From Streptomyces sp. NBC_01233 (GTDB lineage Bacteria; Actinomycetota; Actinomycetes; Streptomycetales; Streptomycetaceae): a stretch of DNA of 64,000 nucleotides. The stretch covers positions 5,436,501-5,500,500 of the forward strand of contig NZ_CP108514.1 of NCBI RefSeq assembly GCF_035989305.1, in the 5' to 3' direction. The translations under genes and the position numbers were made by a program. Positions 17,499 to 28,945 of the stretch are shown piece after piece (the first letter of the stretch is position 1; the number at the start of each line of letters is the position of its first letter). The notes beneath the pieces were generated by a model. The model was not told where the DNA came from and did not search any database. It saw only the letters and a list, made by a program, of their open reading frames with translations.

Positions 17499-20014
17499 CC
17501 GTCACCACTACGGCCGCCTCCGGAGGAGACGCGGCCGTTCCGCCGGAGAATCTGGTGTCGCTGACCATCGACGGGGCCGAACTGTCCGTGCCCAAGGGCA
17601 CCCTCGTCATCCGGGCCGCCGAACAGCTCGGCATCGAGATCCCCCGGTTCTGCGACCACCCCCTCCTCTCCCCGGCCGGCGCCTGCCGCCAGTGCATCGT
17701 CGAGGTCGAGGGCCAGCGCAAGCCGATGGCCTCCTGCACCATCACCTGCACCGACGGCATGGTCGTCAAGACCCAGCTGACCTCCGAGGTCGCCGACAAG
17801 GCCCAGCGCGGGGTGATGGAGCTGCTGCTCATCAACCACCCGCTGGACTGCCCGGTCTGCGACAAGGGCGGCGAGTGCCCGCTGCAGAACCAGGCGATGT
17901 CGCACGGCAACGCCGAATCGCGGTTCGAGGGCAGGAAGCGCACCTACGAGAAGCCCGTCCCGATCTCCACGCAGGTGCTGCTGGACCGCGAGCGGTGCGT
18001 GTTGTGCGCCCGCTGCACCCGCTTCTCCAACGAGATCGCCGGCGACCCGATGATCGAGCTGCTGGAGCGCGGCGCACTGCAGCAGGTCGGCACCGGCGAG
18101 GGCGACCCCTTCGAGTCGTACTTCTCCGGCAACACCATCCAGATCTGCCCGGTCGGCGCCCTCACCTCGGCCGCGTACCGGTTCCGCTCCCGCCCCTTCG
18201 ACCTCGTCTCCTCCCCGAGCGTGTGCGAGCACTGCGCGGGCGGCTGCGCGACCCGTACCGACCACCGCCGCGGCAAGGTGCTGCGCCGCCTCGCCGCGGA
18301 GGACCCCGAGGTCAACGAGGAGTGGATCTGCGACAAGGGCCGCTTCGGGTTCCGCTACGCGCAGCGCCCGGACCGGCTCACCACCCCGCTGGTGCGCAGC
18401 GCCGCCGGGGTCCTGGAGCCGGCGAGCTGGCCCGAGGCCCTGGAGGCCGCGGCGGGCGGGCTCGCCGCCGCGCGCGGCCGGGCCGGGGTGCTCACCGGCG
18501 GCCGGCTCACCGTCGAGGACGCCTACGCGTACGCCAAGTTCGCCCGGGTGGTGCTCGACACCAACGACATCGACTTCCGGGCCCGTGTGCACAGCGCGGA
18601 GGAGGCCGAGTTCCTGGCCGCCACCGTCGCCGGCACCGGCAAGGACCTCGACAGTCGCGGTGTCACCAACGCCTCGCTGGAGGCGGCCCCGGCCGTCCTC
18701 CTCGTCGGCATCGAGGCGGAGGAGGAGGCCCCCGGCGTCTTCCTGCGGCTGCGCAAGGCCCACGGCAAGCACAAGCAGCGGACCTTCGCCCTCGCCCCCT
18801 TCGCCACCCGCGGCCTGGAGAAGACGGGCGGCACCCTGCTGGCCGCCGCCCCCGGCACCGAGCCCGAGTGGCTCACTGCGTTGTCTCAAGGCGTGCAGTC
18901 CTCCGGGACCGGCCTGGAGGCCGACGGGGCCGCGGCCGCCGCCGCGCTGCGCGAGCCCGGCGCCGTCATCGTGGTCGGTGAGCGGCTCGCCGGGGTGCCC
19001 GGCGCGCTGACCGCCGCCGTACGGGCGGCCGCGGCGACCGGGGCGAAGCTGGTGTGGATCCCGCGCCGGGCCGGTGAGCGGGCCGCCGTCGAGGCGGGCG
19101 CGCTGCCGTCCCTGCTCCCGGGCGGCCGTCCGGCCACCGACCCGCGGGCCCGCGACGAGGTCGCCACCGCCTGGGGCCTGGACGAACTCCCGCACCGCTA
19201 CGGCCGCGACACCGGCCAGATCGTCGAGGCCGCGGCCTCCCGCGAGCTCTCGGCCCTGCTGGTCGCGGGCGTCGAGGTGAGCGACCTGCCGGATCCGGTC
19301 CGCGCGCGGATCGCCCTCCAGGAGGCCTTCGTGGTCTCCCTGGAACTGCGGCCCAGCGAGGTCACCGCCCACGCGGACGTGGTCCTGCCGGTCGCCGCGG
19401 TGGCCGAGAAGGCGGGCGCGTTCATCAACTGGGAGGGCAGGGTCCGCCCGTTCGAGGCGGCGCTCAAGCCCGACCAGATGACCCGCCGGCTCGCCCCGGC
19501 CGACGCCCGCGTGCTCCACATGCTGGCCGACGCCGCCGACCGCCCGATCGCGCTGCCCGACGTACACGCCGTACGCCGGGAGCTCGACGCGCTCGGCCCG
19601 TGGGCCGGGGAGCGCGCCGCCGAACAGCCCGCCGACACCGAGGCGCTGCCCCGCCCGGGCATCGGCGAGGCGGTCCTCGCGGGCCACCGGCTCCTCCTCG
19701 ACCTGGGCCGGCTCCAGGAGGGCGACGAGGCCCTGGCCGGCACCCGCCACGAGGCGAGCGCCCGGCTGTCGGCCGCCACGGCCGCCGAGACGGGCGTCAA
19801 GAACGGCGACGTCCTCGCGGTCACCGGACCGGCCGGCTCCGTGGAACTCCCGCTCCGGATCACCGAGATGCCCGACCGCGTGGTCTGGCTCCCGCTGAAC
19901 TCCACCGGCTCCGGCGTCCTCGCCGACGCCGGCGCCCGCCCGGGCAGCCTCGTACGCATCGGCCCGGCGACCCCGGCCGGCGCCGGCGACACCACTGCGG
20001 AGGTGGACGCGTGA
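17495..20014 (+). CDS. nuoG: NADH-quinone oxidoreductase subunit G (75-kDa subunit)
   Basis: NuoG carries the chain of clusters between N3 and NuoI. The 839-residue protein has the [2Fe-2S] N1b ligands (C53, C64, C67, C81), the His/Cys cluster around [15 protein letters not shown] (C119, C122, C128), ERCVLCARC (C168, C171, C174) with C218 in ICPVGALTS, and a full CxxCxxxCx27C motif (C244, C247, C251, C279) for the optional off-pathway cluster N7. A long degenerate molybdopterin-oxidoreductase-like domain follows. Length is in the usual range for actinomycetes. Confidence 0.97.
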   Translation: MTVTTTAASGGDAAVPPENLVSLTIDGAELSVPKGTLVIRAAEQLGIEIPRFCDHPLLSPAGACRQCIVEVEGQRKPMASCTITCTDGMVVKTQLTSEVADKAQRGVMELLLINHPLDCPVCDKGGECPLQNQAMSHGNAESRFEGRKRTYEKPVPISTQVLLDRERCVLCARCTRFSNEIAGDPMIELLERGALQQVGTGEGDPFESYFSGNTIQICPVGALTSAAYRFRSRPFDLVSSPSVCEHCAGGCATRTDHRRGKVLRRLAAEDPEVNEEWICDKGRFGFRYAQRPDRLTTPLVRSAAGVLEPASWPEALEAAAGGLAAARGRAGVLTGGRLTVEDAYAYAKFARVVLDTNDIDFRARVHSAEEAEFLAATVAGTGKDLDSRGVTNASLEAAPAVLLVGIEAEEEAPGVFLRLRKAHGKHKQRTFALAPFATRGLEKTGGTLLAAAPGTEPEWLTALSQGVQSSGTGLEADGAAAAAALREPGAVIVVGERLAGVPGALTAAVRAAAATGAKLVWIPRRAGERAAVEAGALPSLLPGGRPATDPRARDEVATAWGLDELPHRYGRDTGQIVEAAASRELSALLVAGVEVSDLPDPVRARIALQEAFVVSLELRPSEVTAHADVVLPVAAVAEKAGAFINWEGRVRPFEAALKPDQMTRRLAPADARVLHMLADAADRPIALPDVHAVRRELDALGPWAGERAAEQPADTEALPRPGIGEAVLAGHRLLLDLGRLQEGDEALAGTRHEASARLSAATAAETGVKNGDVLAVTGPAGSVELPLRITEMPDRVVWLPLNSTGSGVLADAGARPGSLVRIGPATPAGAGDTTAEVDA

Positions 20015-21378
20015 ACGCGGTACACGGTGACTTCGTACAACTGGCCGCCGAGGACCTGTCCCTGTTCGGCCGCGACGTCTGGTGGCTGGTCGTCGTCAAG
20101 GCGGTGTTCTGCTTCGCCTTCCTGATGGTGACCGTGCTCTTCTCCATCGTGTGGGAGCGCAAGGTCGTCGCCTGGATGCAGCTGCGCATCGGCCCCAACC
20201 GGCACGGGCCCTGGGGCATGCTCCAGTCGCTCGCCGACGGCGTGAAGCTGATGCTCAAGGAAGACCTGATCGTCAAGCGCGCCGACAAGGTGGTCTACGT
20301 CCTGGCCCCGATCATCGCGGCGATCCCGGCCTTCATGGCCATCGCGGTGATCCCCTTCGGGCCGCCCGGCGACGAGGTCTCCATCTTCGGCCAGCGCACC
20401 ACGATGCAGCTGACCGACCTGCCCATCGCGATGCTCTACATCCTCGCGGTGGCCTCGGTCGGCATCTACGGCATCGTGCTGGCGGGCTGGTCCTCCGGCT
20501 CCACGTACCCGCTCCTCGGCGGACTGCGCTCCTGCGCGCAGATGATCTCCTACGAGATCGCGATGGGCGCGGCCTTCGCCTCGGTCTTCCTCTACTCCGG
20601 GTCGATGTCGACCTCGGCGATCGTCGAGGCGCAGGAGGACCGCTGGTTCATCGTCCTGCTGCCGGTGTCCTTCATCATCTACGTCATCACGATGGTCGGC
20701 GAGACCAACCGCGCCCCCTTCGACATGCCGGAGTCCGAGGGCGACCTGGTCGGCGGCTTCAACACCGAGTACTCGTCCATCAAGTTCGCGCTTTTCATGC
20801 TGGCCGAGTACGTCAACATGGTCACCGTCTCGGCGGTCTCGGTCACCCTCTTCCTGGGCGGCTGGCGGGCCCCGTACCCGATCAGCACCTTCTGGGAGGG
20901 TGCGAACCACGGCTGGTGGCCGATGCTCTGGTTCGTCCTCAAGGTGCAGCTGCTGCTGTTCTTCTTCATCTGGCTGCGCGGCACGCTGCCGCGCGTGCGC
21001 TACGACCAGCTGATGAAGCTCGGCTGGAAGGTGCTCATCCCGGTCTCCGTGGTCTGGCTGATGCTGGTCGCCACCGTCCGGGCGCTGCGCAACGAGGCGT
21101 ACGACTTCAGCGAGATCGTCCTCTACGTCGGCGGCGGAGTCGTCGCGATCCTGCTGCTCTCCTTCGTCGCGGACATCTTCCGCGACAAGCGCGAGAAGGC
21201 GCAGGCCGCCGAGGCCGTCGACGACGCCGTGCCCTTCGACCCGCTGGCGGGCGGGTTCCCCGTACCGCCCAAGCCCGGCCAGCACCTGGCACCCGTACCG
21301 CGCAGGCGGCCTCGCAGCGAGCGGGAGCTGATTGTCAGTGGCGGGACAAATACTGACAGTGACCGAGAGGAGGCTTGA
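20011..21378 (+). CDS. nuoH: NADH-quinone oxidoreductase subunit H
   Basis: NuoH joins the membrane and peripheral arms and lines the quinone channel. The 455-residue protein has about eight transmembrane helices and the conserved cytoplasmic loop [20 protein letters not shown], plus [21 protein letters not shown] near the N-terminus. A C-terminal cytoplasmic tail of about 70 residues (rich in Pro, Arg and Lys) extends beyond the family core. The GTG at 20011 overlaps the nuoG stop; upstream in-frame sequence is inside nuoG and not expected to be translated. Confidence 0.96.
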   Translation: MNAVHGDFVQLAAEDLSLFGRDVWWLVVVKAVFCFAFLMVTVLFSIVWERKVVAWMQLRIGPNRHGPWGMLQSLADGVKLMLKEDLIVKRADKVVYVLAPIIAAIPAFMAIAVIPFGPPGDEVSIFGQRTTMQLTDLPIAMLYILAVASVGIYGIVLAGWSSGSTYPLLGGLRSCAQMISYEIAMGAAFASVFLYSGSMSTSAIVEAQEDRWFIVLLPVSFIIYVITMVGETNRAPFDMPESEGDLVGGFNTEYSSIKFALFMLAEYVNMVTVSAVSVTLFLGGWRAPYPISTFWEGANHGWWPMLWFVLKVQLLLFFFIWLRGTLPRVRYDQLMKLGWKVLIPVSVVWLMLVATVRALRNEAYDFSEIVLYVGGGVVAILLLSFVADIFRDKREKAQAAEAVDDAVPFDPLAGGFPVPPKPGQHLAPVPRRRPRSERELIVSGGTNTDSDREEA

Positions 21379-21381
21379 GAG

Positions 21382-21993
21382 ATGTCCGACGACGACAAGT
21401 GGCAGAACCCGGTGGCGGGCTTCGGCGTGACCTTCAAGGCCATGTTCAAGAAGCGCCTCACCGAGCAGTACCCGGAGCAGCAGAAGACGACCGCCCCGCG
21501 CTTCCACGGACGGCATCAGCTCAACCGGCACCCCGACGGTCTGGAGAAGTGCATCGGGTGCGAGCTGTGCGCCTGGGCCTGTCCCGCCGACGCCATCTAC
21601 GTGGAGGGCGCGGACAACACCGAGGAGGAGCGCTACTCCCCGGGCGAGCGGTACGGCGCCGTCTACCAGATCAACTACGCCCGCTGCATCCTGTGCGGGC
21701 TGTGCGTCGAGGCGTGCCCGACGAGGGCGCTCACCATGACGAACGAGTTCGAACTGGCCGATGCCAGCCGTGAGTCGCTCATCTACACCAAGGAGCAGCT
21801 GCTCGCCGGCCTCACCGAGGGCATGGTCGAGGCGCCGCACGCGATGTACCCCGGCACGGAGGACACCGACTACTACCGCGGGCGGGTGACGGGGGCCGCC
21901 CCGGGCACGGTCCGGCAGGTCGCGGTCACCAAGGGCGAGAAGCCCGAGGACGAGTCGGTGGACGCCCCGCAGGCCGAGGAGGTGCAGACGTGA
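21382..21993 (+). CDS. nuoI: NADH-quinone oxidoreductase subunit I
   Basis: NuoI carries clusters N6a and N6b, linking NuoG to NuoB. The 203-residue protein has two ferredoxin-type motifs: C57-x2-C60-x2-C63-x3-C67 ([12 protein letters not shown]) and C102-x2-C105-x2-C108-x3-C112 ([12 protein letters not shown]). An N-terminal amphipathic segment is followed by a Glu-rich C-terminal tail. It starts three bases after the nuoH stop, with GAGAGGAGG upstream. Confidence 0.97.
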   Translation: MSDDDKWQNPVAGFGVTFKAMFKKRLTEQYPEQQKTTAPRFHGRHQLNRHPDGLEKCIGCELCAWACPADAIYVEGADNTEEERYSPGERYGAVYQINYARCILCGLCVEACPTRALTMTNEFELADASRESLIYTKEQLLAGLTEGMVEAPHAMYPGTEDTDYYRGRVTGAAPGTVRQVAVTKGEKPEDESVDAPQAEEVQT

Positions 21994-22796
21994 GCACCAT
22001 CGCGGCGAGCCTCACCTCCACCGGCGAGGCCGTGCAGTTCTGGATCCTCGGCACGGTCGCCGTCATCGGCGCCCTGGCCACGATCCTGATGAAGAAGGCC
22101 GTGCACAGCGCCCTCAGCCTGGCCGGGACGATGATCATCCTGGCGGTCTTCTACCTCGCCAACGGGGCGTACTTCCTGGGCGTGGTCCAGGTCATCGTCT
22201 ACACCGGCGCGATCATGATGCTCTTCCTCTTCGTGGTCATGCTCGTCGGCGTCACCGCCGCCGACTCCCTGAAGGAGACCATCAAGGGGCAGCGCTGGCT
22301 GGCCGCCCTGTGCGGGCTCGGCTTCGGCATCCTGCTGATCGCCGGCATCGGCCACGCCAACCTCACCCACTTCAACGGGCTCGGCCGGATCAACTCCGCC
22401 GGACACGTCGAGGGCCTGGCACAGCTGATCTTCACCAAGTACGTCTTCGCCTTCGAGATCACCGGCGCGCTGCTGATCACCGCGGCCGTCGGCGCGATGG
22501 TGCTCACCCACCGCGAGCGCACCGAACGGGCGGCCACCCAGCGCGAGCTCGCCGAGAAGCGCGTCCGCGAGGGCGTGCAGCTCCCGCCGCTGCCCGCGCC
22601 CGGCGTCTACGCCCGGCACAACGCGGTGGACGTCGCCGGTCTCCTGCCGGACGGCACCCCGTCCGAGCTGACGGTCAACAAGACGCTGCGCGGCCGCGGC
22701 CAGATCCGCGACGTGTCGAGCGAGGCGCTGAACGACCTGAAGGCATTGGAACAGGCGTCGGCGGAGCGCCTCGGCCGCGAGGAGGCATCCAAGTGA
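21990..22796 (+). CDS. nuoJ: NADH-quinone oxidoreductase subunit J
   Basis: NuoJ is a membrane-arm subunit between NuoH and NuoK. The 268-residue protein has five predicted helices, including [20 protein letters not shown] with the conserved pi-bulge region helix 3, followed by a long charged cytoplasmic tail (about residues 170-268) that is longer than in E. coli. GTG start overlapping the nuoI stop by 4 bases. Confidence 0.95.
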   Translation: MSTIAASLTSTGEAVQFWILGTVAVIGALATILMKKAVHSALSLAGTMIILAVFYLANGAYFLGVVQVIVYTGAIMMLFLFVVMLVGVTAADSLKETIKGQRWLAALCGLGFGILLIAGIGHANLTHFNGLGRINSAGHVEGLAQLIFTKYVFAFEITGALLITAAVGAMVLTHRERTERAATQRELAEKRVREGVQLPPLPAPGVYARHNAVDVAGLLPDGTPSELTVNKTLRGRGQIRDVSSEALNDLKALEQASAERLGREEASK

Positions 22797-23092
22797 ATCC
22801 GGTCAACTACCTGTACCTGGCGGCCCTGCTGTTCACCATCGGCGCGACCGGCGTGCTGATCCGCAAGAACGCGATCGTGCTGTTCATGTGCATCGAGCTG
22901 ATGCTCAACGCCTGCAACCTCGCCTTCGTCGCCTTCTCCCGGATGCACGGCAACCTCGACGGCCAGATCATCGCGTTCTTCACGATGGTCGTCGCCGCCG
23001 CGGAGGTCGTGGTCGGCCTGGCGATCATCGTGTCGCTGTTCCGTACCCGCCACTCGGCCTCGGTCGACGACGCCAGCCTGATGAAGCTGTAA
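22793..23092 (+). CDS. nuoK: NADH-quinone oxidoreductase subunit K
   Basis: NuoK is an antiporter-like small membrane subunit with two conserved intramembrane glutamates. The 99-residue protein has three helices; the glutamates are in [11 protein letters not shown] (helix 2) and [11 protein letters not shown] (helix 3). The GTG at 22793 overlaps the nuoJ stop; the length of 99 residues is standard. Confidence 0.96.
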   Translation: MNPVNYLYLAALLFTIGATGVLIRKNAIVLFMCIELMLNACNLAFVAFSRMHGNLDGQIIAFFTMVVAAAEVVVGLAIIVSLFRTRHSASVDDASLMKL

Positions 23093-23101
23093 GGGGTCGC
23101 T

Positions 23102-25000
23102 GTGGAGAACCTGATTGCGCTGCTGATCGCGGCGCCCCTGCTCGGAGCGGTGGTGCTGCTGTGCGGCGGCCGGCGCCTCGACAAGATCGGTCACTGGATC
23201 GGCACCCTGCTCGCCGCCGTCTCCTTCGGGATCGGCGCCGCGCTGTTCGCCGACATGCTGTCGCGCAGTGCCGATGACCGGACCCTGTACCAGCGCCTGT
23301 ACACCTGGATCCCCGTCGAGGGCTTCCAGGCGGACATGGCCTTCCAGCTGGACCAGCTGTCGATGACCTTCGTCCTGCTGATCTCCGGGGTGGGCACGCT
23401 CATCCACGTGTACTCGATCGGGTACATGGAGCACGACGAGCGCCGCCGCCGCTTCTTCGGCTACCTCAACCTGTTCGTCGCGGCCATGCTGCTGCTGGTC
23501 CTCGCCGACAACTACCTGCTGCTGTACTTCGGCTGGGAGGGCGTGGGCCTCGCCTCGTACCTCCTGATCGGCTTCTGGCAGCACAAGCCCAGCGCGGCCA
23601 CCGCCGCGAAGAAGGCCTTCCTCGTCAACCGCGTCGGCGACATGGGCCTGTCGATCGCGATCATGCTGATGTTCACCACCTTCGGGACCTTCACCTTCGG
23701 GCCCGTGTTCGGTGCGGTGGGGGAGACCTCCGAGGGCACGCTCACGGCGATCGGCCTGATGCTGCTGCTGGCCGCCTGCGGCAAGTCGGCGCAGGTCCCG
23801 CTGCAGTCCTGGCTCGGTGACGCGATGGAGGGCCCGACCCCGGTCTCGGCCCTGATCCACGCCGCCACCATGGTGACCGCCGGCGTGTACCTGATCGTCC
23901 GCTCGGCCGCCGTCTTCAACGGGGCGCCGGACGCGCAGCTCGTGGTCACCGTCGTGGGCGCGGTCACGCTCCTCTTCGGTGCGATCGTCGGTTGTGCGAA
24001 GGACGACATCAAGAAGGCCCTGGCGGGCTCGACGATGTCGCAGATCGGCTACATGATCCTCGCCGCGGGCCTCGGCCCGATCGGCTACGTCTTCGCGATC
24101 ATGCACCTGGTGACGCACGGCTTCTTCAAGGCAGGGCTCTTCCTCGGCGCGGGTTCCGTGATGCACGGGATGAACGACGAGGTGGACATGCGCAAGTACG
24201 GGGCCCTGCGGAAGTACATGCCGGTCACCTTCGTGACCTTCGGACTCGGGTACCTGGCCATCATCGGCTTCCCGGGCCTGTCGGGCTTCTTCTCCAAGGA
24301 CATGATCATCGAGGCGGCCTTCGCCAAGGGCGGCACCGAGGGCTGGATCCTCGGCGGCGTGACCCTGCTGGGCGCCGGCATCACGGCGTTCTACATGACC
24401 CGCGTCATGTTCCTCACCTTCTTCGGCGAGAAGCGCTGGCAGCCGGATGCGGAGAGCGGGGAGCTGCCCCACCCGCACGAGTCCCCGAAGTCGATGACCA
24501 TCCCGATGGTCATCCTGGCGTTCGGTTCGGTCCTCGCCGGCGGCTTCTTCGAGATCGGCGACCGGTTCCTGAACTGGCTGGAGCCCGTCACCGGTTACGA
24601 GCACGGCAACCCGCCGGTCAGCGCCATGACGGTGACCGCGGCCACCATGGTCGTCCTGGTCGTCGGCGTCGGCATCGCCTGGGGGATGTACGGCCGCAGG
24701 CCCGTCCCGGTCGTCGCCCCGCGCGGCTCGATCCTCACCCGGGCGGCCCGGCGGGACCTGTACCAGGACGACTTCAACCACGTCGTGCTGGTGCGCGGCG
24801 GGGAGCACCTGACCCGCTCGCTCGTGTACGTCGACCACAGCCTCGTCGACGGGGTGGTCAGCGGGACGGCCGCCTCGGTCGGCGGGCTCTCGGGCCGCCT
24901 GCGCAAGCTGCAGAACGGCTACGCCCGCAGCTACGCGGTCTCGATGTTCGGGGGAACGGTGGTCCTGATCGCCGCGACCCTGCTGATGAGGGCGGTGTGA
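23102..25000 (+). CDS. nuoL: NADH-quinone oxidoreductase subunit L
   Basis: NuoL is the distal antiporter-like proton-translocating subunit, with the long lateral helix. The 632-residue protein has the channel Glu in [18 protein letters not shown] and Lys in [19 protein letters not shown], followed by [19 protein letters not shown], and a C-terminal segment for the lateral helix ending in an anchor helix. GTG start with AAGGGG upstream, 9 bases after nuoK. Confidence 0.97.
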   Translation: MENLIALLIAAPLLGAVVLLCGGRRLDKIGHWIGTLLAAVSFGIGAALFADMLSRSADDRTLYQRLYTWIPVEGFQADMAFQLDQLSMTFVLLISGVGTLIHVYSIGYMEHDERRRRFFGYLNLFVAAMLLLVLADNYLLLYFGWEGVGLASYLLIGFWQHKPSAATAAKKAFLVNRVGDMGLSIAIMLMFTTFGTFTFGPVFGAVGETSEGTLTAIGLMLLLAACGKSAQVPLQSWLGDAMEGPTPVSALIHAATMVTAGVYLIVRSAAVFNGAPDAQLVVTVVGAVTLLFGAIVGCAKDDIKKALAGSTMSQIGYMILAAGLGPIGYVFAIMHLVTHGFFKAGLFLGAGSVMHGMNDEVDMRKYGALRKYMPVTFVTFGLGYLAIIGFPGLSGFFSKDMIIEAAFAKGGTEGWILGGVTLLGAGITAFYMTRVMFLTFFGEKRWQPDAESGELPHPHESPKSMTIPMVILAFGSVLAGGFFEIGDRFLNWLEPVTGYEHGNPPVSAMTVTAATMVVLVVGVGIAWGMYGRRPVPVVAPRGSILTRAARRDLYQDDFNHVVLVRGGEHLTRSLVYVDHSLVDGVVSGTAASVGGLSGRLRKLQNGYARSYAVSMFGGTVVLIAATLLMRAV

Positions 25001-25001
25001 A

Positions 25002-26618
25002 ATGAGTTTCCCGCTTCTGACGGTGACGGCCGCGGTCCCCGCGGTCGGCGCGATCCTGACGGCGGCCGTCCCGGCCGCCCGCAGGACCGCCGCCAAGTGG
25101 CTCGCGCTGCTCTTCTCGCTGGCGACCCTGGCCCTGGCCGTGCTCGTCGCGGTCCGCTTCGACCCCGGTGGCGACCGCTACCAGCTCACCGAATCCCGCC
25201 CCTGGATCGCCGACTTCGGCGTCCGCTACGAGCTGGGCGTCGACGGGATCGGGGTGGTGCTCATCGGGCTCACCGCGCTGCTGATCCCCTTCGTGATCGC
25301 GGCCGGCTGGCACGACGCCGACCCGCTGGCCGAGCCCATGAGTGGCTCCGCCACGTGGCAGCCCTCGCGCTGGCGGCCGACACAGGGCTTCTTCGCCCTG
25401 ATCCTGCTGGTCGAGGCGATGGTGATCATCTCCTTCGAGGCCACCGACGTCTTCCTCTTCTACATCTTCTTCGAAGCCATGCTCATCCCGATGTACTTCC
25501 TCATCGGCGGCTTCGGGGACCGGGCACACTCGGGTTCCGACGAGAACGCGTCCGCGCAGCGCTCGTACGCGGCGGTCAAGTTCCTCCTCTACAACCTGGT
25601 CGGCGGCCTGATCATGCTGGCCGCCGTCATCGGTCTCTACGTGGTCGCCGGGAACTTCTCGCTCCAGGAGATCACCGCCGCCCGCGCCGCGGGCACGCTC
25701 GACATGGCGACCAACACCGAGCGGCTCCTCTTCCTCGGCTTCTTCTTCGCCTTCGCGGTGAAGGCCCCGCTGTGGCCGCTGCACACCTGGCTGCCGAACG
25801 CGATGGGCGAGTCCACCGCCCCGGTCGCCGTCCTGATCACCGCGGTCGTCGACAAGGTCGGCACCTTCGCGATGCTCCGCTTCTGCCTCGGGCTCTTCCC
25901 GGACGCCAGCAAGTGGGCCACACCGGTGATCCTGGTCCTGGCCCTGATCAGCATCGTCTACGGCGCGCTGGTCGCGGTCGGCCAGCGGGACATCAAGCGG
26001 CTGATCGCCTACGCCTCGATCTCGCACTTCGGCTTCATCATCCTGGGCATCTTCGCGATGACCTCGCAGGGCCAGTCCGGCGCCACCCTCTACATGGTCA
26101 ACCACGGCCTGTCGACGGCGGCGCTGATGCTGGTGGCCGGCTTCCTGATCTCGCGGCGCGGTTCGCGGCTCATCGCCGACTACGGCGGCGTCCAGAAGGT
26201 GGCCCCGGTCCTCGCCGGGACCTTCCTGATCGGCGGCCTGGCCACCCTCTCGCTGCCGGGCCTCGCGCCCTTCGTCAGTGAATTCCTGGTCCTGGTCGGC
26301 ACGTTCGCCCGGTACCCGGTCGTCGGCATCATCGCCACCATCGGCATCGTGCTCGCCGCGCTGTACACGCTGGTGCTCTACCAGCGCACGATGACCGGCC
26401 CCGTGAAGGAGGAGGTCCGCACGATGCCGGACCTGCGCCTGCGCGAGCTGCTGGTGGTCGCCCCGCTGATCGCGCTGCTGATCGGGCTGGGCGTCTACCC
26501 GAAGGTGCTCACCGACATCGTCAACCCGGCGGTGGAGCACACCATGTCGGACGTGAAGCAGACGGACCCGAAGCCCGAAGTGGCCGTCGAAGCCAAGAAC
26601 GGGGAGGCGGCGAAGTGA
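25002..26618 (+). CDS. nuoM: NADH-quinone oxidoreductase subunit M
   Basis: NuoM is the middle antiporter-like proton pump subunit. The 538-residue protein has the channel Glu in YIFFEAMLIPMYFLIGG and Lys in AVKAPLWPLHTWLPNAMGE, and a second Lys region in GQRDIKRLIAYASISHFG. About 14 helices are expected and the C-terminal tail is charged. ATG one base after the nuoL stop. Confidence 0.97.
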   Translation: MSFPLLTVTAAVPAVGAILTAAVPAARRTAAKWLALLFSLATLALAVLVAVRFDPGGDRYQLTESRPWIADFGVRYELGVDGIGVVLIGLTALLIPFVIAAGWHDADPLAEPMSGSATWQPSRWRPTQGFFALILLVEAMVIISFEATDVFLFYIFFEAMLIPMYFLIGGFGDRAHSGSDENASAQRSYAAVKFLLYNLVGGLIMLAAVIGLYVVAGNFSLQEITAARAAGTLDMATNTERLLFLGFFFAFAVKAPLWPLHTWLPNAMGESTAPVAVLITAVVDKVGTFAMLRFCLGLFPDASKWATPVILVLALISIVYGALVAVGQRDIKRLIAYASISHFGFIILGIFAMTSQGQSGATLYMVNHGLSTAALMLVAGFLISRRGSRLIADYGGVQKVAPVLAGTFLIGGLATLSLPGLAPFVSEFLVLVGTFARYPVVGIIATIGIVLAALYTLVLYQRTMTGPVKEEVRTMPDLRLRELLVVAPLIALLIGLGVYPKVLTDIVNPAVEHTMSDVKQTDPKPEVAVEAKNGEAAK

Positions 26619-28270
26619 GCACAGTGACTTCCGCCCACAGCCTGTGGACGCTGGCGGCCGAGGCACCGGCCGACCGGATCCCGGCACCGACCATCGAGTA
26701 CGCACAGCTCGCGCCCACGCTGATCGTGGTGGGCGCGGCGGTCCTCGGGATCCTCGTGGAGGCCTTCGTGCCCCGCAAGTCCCGTTACTACGTGCAGGTG
26801 TTCCTCGCCGTCGCGGCGCTGGCCTCGGCCTTCGCGGCGGTCGTCGGCCTCGCGGCCGGCGGGTACGGCTCGACGAAGGCGCACATCGCCGCGATGGGCG
26901 CCATCGCCGTGGACGGCCCGGCGCTGTTCCTGCAGGGCACCATCCTGCTGGCCTCGGTCGTCGCGATCTTCACCTTCGCCGAGCGGCGCCTCGACCCGGC
27001 CGCGCACGGCAACCGGGTGGACTCCTTCGCCGCCCAGGCGGCGTCCGTACCGGGCAGCGAGAGCGAGAAGGCCGCAGTCAAGGCGGGCTTCACCACCACC
27101 GAGGTCTTCCCGCTGGCCCTGTTCGCGATCGCCGGAATGCTGATCTTCCCGGCGGCCAACGACCTGCTGACGCTCTTCGTCGCGCTGGAGGTCTTCTCCC
27201 TCCCGCTGTACCTGCTCTGCGCCGTCGCCCGCCGCCAGCGGCTGATGTCGCAGGAGGCCGCGGTGAAGTACTTCCTGCTGGGCGCCTTCTCCTCCGCCTT
27301 CCTCCTCTTCGGCATCGCCCTGCTCTACGGCTACGCGGGCTCGGTCTCGTACGCGGTGATCGCCGACGTGGTCGACGGCACGGTCACGAAGATCGACCCG
27401 GCGCTGGCCTCCACCATGGGCAACGACGCGCTGCTGCTGATCGGCGGCGCGCTGATCATGATGGGCCTGCTCTTCAAGGTCGGCGCGGTCCCCTTCCACA
27501 TGTGGACCCCGGACGTCTACCAGGGCGCCCCGACCCCGGTCACCGGCTTCATGGCGGCGGCGACGAAGGTGGCCGCCTTCGGCGCGCTGCTGCGGCTCCT
27601 CTACGTGGTCCTTCCGGGCCTGCGGTGGGACTGGCGGCCGGTGATGTGGGCGGTGGCCATCGTCACGATGCTGGCGGGCGCGGTGATCGCCGTGACCCAG
27701 ACGGACGTCAAGCGGCTGCTCGCGTACTCCTCGATCGCGCACGCGGGCTTCATCCTGGCCGGTGTGATCGCGACCTCGGCGGAGGGCGTCCAGGCGGTCC
27801 TCTTCTACCTGGGGGCGTACTCCTTCGTGACGATCGGCGCCTTCGCCGTGGTCACGCTGGTGCGCGACGCGGGCGGCGAGGCGACGCACCTGTCCAAGTG
27901 GGCGGGGCTGGGCCGGCGTTCGCCGCTGACGGCGGCCGTCTTCGCGGTGTTCCTGCTGGCCTTCGCCGGCATTCCGCTGACGTCGGGCTTCACGGGCAAG
28001 TTCGCCGTGTTCACGGCGGCGGCCGAGGGCGGCGCGGGAGCGCTGGTCGTGGTCGGTGTCATCTCGTCCGCGATCGCCGCGTTCTTCTACATCCGGGTGA
28101 TCGTCCTGATGTTCTTCAGCGAGCCGAAGGCCGACGGCCCGACGGTGGCGGTCCCCTCGCCGCTGACGATGACCACCATCGCGGTGGGCGTCGCGGTCAC
28201 CGTGGTCCTGGGCGTGGCCCCGCAGTACTTCCTGGACCTGGCGGGGCAGGCGAGCACCTTCGTCCGCTGA
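26615..28270 (+). CDS. nuoN: NADH-quinone oxidoreductase subunit N
   Basis: NuoN is the proximal antiporter-like proton pump subunit. The 551-residue protein has the channel Glu in FVALEVFSLPLYLLCAVAR and Lys in LFKVGAVPFHMWTPDVYQG, followed by PTPVTGFMAAATKVAAF. A polar insert (about residues 120-150, containing PGSESEKAAVKAG) appears in an early loop. It ends the first nuo operon and is followed directly by a very strong terminator. Confidence 0.97.
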   Translation: MSTVTSAHSLWTLAAEAPADRIPAPTIEYAQLAPTLIVVGAAVLGILVEAFVPRKSRYYVQVFLAVAALASAFAAVVGLAAGGYGSTKAHIAAMGAIAVDGPALFLQGTILLASVVAIFTFAERRLDPAAHGNRVDSFAAQAASVPGSESEKAAVKAGFTTTEVFPLALFAIAGMLIFPAANDLLTLFVALEVFSLPLYLLCAVARRQRLMSQEAAVKYFLLGAFSSAFLLFGIALLYGYAGSVSYAVIADVVDGTVTKIDPALASTMGNDALLLIGGALIMMGLLFKVGAVPFHMWTPDVYQGAPTPVTGFMAAATKVAAFGALLRLLYVVLPGLRWDWRPVMWAVAIVTMLAGAVIAVTQTDVKRLLAYSSIAHAGFILAGVIATSAEGVQAVLFYLGAYSFVTIGAFAVVTLVRDAGGEATHLSKWAGLGRRSPLTAAVFAVFLLAFAGIPLTSGFTGKFAVFTAAAEGGAGALVVVGVISSAIAAFFYIRVIVLMFFSEPKADGPTVAVPSPLTMTTIAVGVAVTVVLGVAPQYFLDLAGQASTFVR

Positions 28271-28281
28271 CCCGGTCCGCA

Positions 28282-28335
28282 GGCACGGCGAAGGGTCCGG
28301 CCCCCTGTGAAGGGGGCCGGACCCTTCGCCGTGCC
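28282..28335. terminator. Strong terminator of the nuoA-N operon
   Basis: A perfect 25-bp stem (28282-28306 with 28311-28335) closed by a GTGA tetraloop lies 11 bases after the nuoN stop and 4 bases before the end of the convergent secreted-protein gene, so it probably works in both directions. Confidence 0.92.
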
Positions 28336-28339
28336 ACCC

Positions 28340-28945
28340 CTAACGGCCGTGCCCGTGTGCGGGCTTCGCCGCGGTGGGGGACTTCGCCGGACAGGCCAGC
28401 GCGGGGTTCCAGTTGTGGAAGCGGCCGGCCGGGTTGTCCTTGTACGCCCACATGTGCAGGTCATAGTGCTTGGGCATGCCCGCCCAGTGGCCCGGCATCG
28501 GCCCGTCGAAGGGCAGCCCGAACATGCTCGGACGGTCGTCAACCGTCTTCAGGTCCTGGTCCCGGTCGGTGTACATCCACTCCACGGTCTGGAGCTTGCG
28601 ACGGCCGTTGTGGTCCTTCTCGGTGCTGTAGAGGAGCGCGGTCGGCCGGGCGGGGTCCATCGAGCCCCAGTTGGCCTGCTTGACGTAGTGGTAGCCCATG
28701 GAGCCCACCCCGAACGGGTTGGTCATGCACGCCTCGCCGTGCGGAACGTACCCGTCCTTGAGCGCCTCCCGCTCGTCCACGTACTTGGCCGTCACCGCGA
28801 TGGCCGTCGCCATGTCCTTCATGGCCTTGGCGTCGCGCGGGTCGGGCGCGGGCCCCTCGACCGCGTGGGCCGGAGCCACTGCGGCCAGGCCGAGCGACGC
28901 GGCGGCCGCACAGGCGAGGACGGTCTTCAGGCTGCGCACGTACAT
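28340..28945 (-). CDS. Secreted conserved protein of unknown function
   Basis: I do not recognise a named family for this 201-residue protein. It has a typical Sec signal (residues 1-28: MYVRSLKTVLAC, hydrophobic core, cut after AHA). The mature part has a conserved-looking aromatic/histidine pattern: HGEACMTNPFGVGSMGYHYV, PTALLYSTEKDHNGRRKLQTVEWM, PMPGHWAGMPKHYDLHMWAY and NPAGRFHNWNPALACP; two cysteines near the ends could form a disulphide and the His residues could bind a metal (inference). The ATG at 28945 has GAGGAG 8 bases upstream. It converges on the nuo terminator. Confidence 0.8.
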   Translation of the reverse strand: MYVRSLKTVLACAAAASLGLAAVAPAHAVEGPAPDPRDAKAMKDMATAIAVTAKYVDEREALKDGYVPHGEACMTNPFGVGSMGYHYVKQANWGSMDPARPTALLYSTEKDHNGRRKLQTVEWMYTDRDQDLKTVDDRPSMFGLPFDGPMPGHWAGMPKHYDLHMWAYKDNPAGRFHNWNPALACPAKSPTAAKPAHGHGR

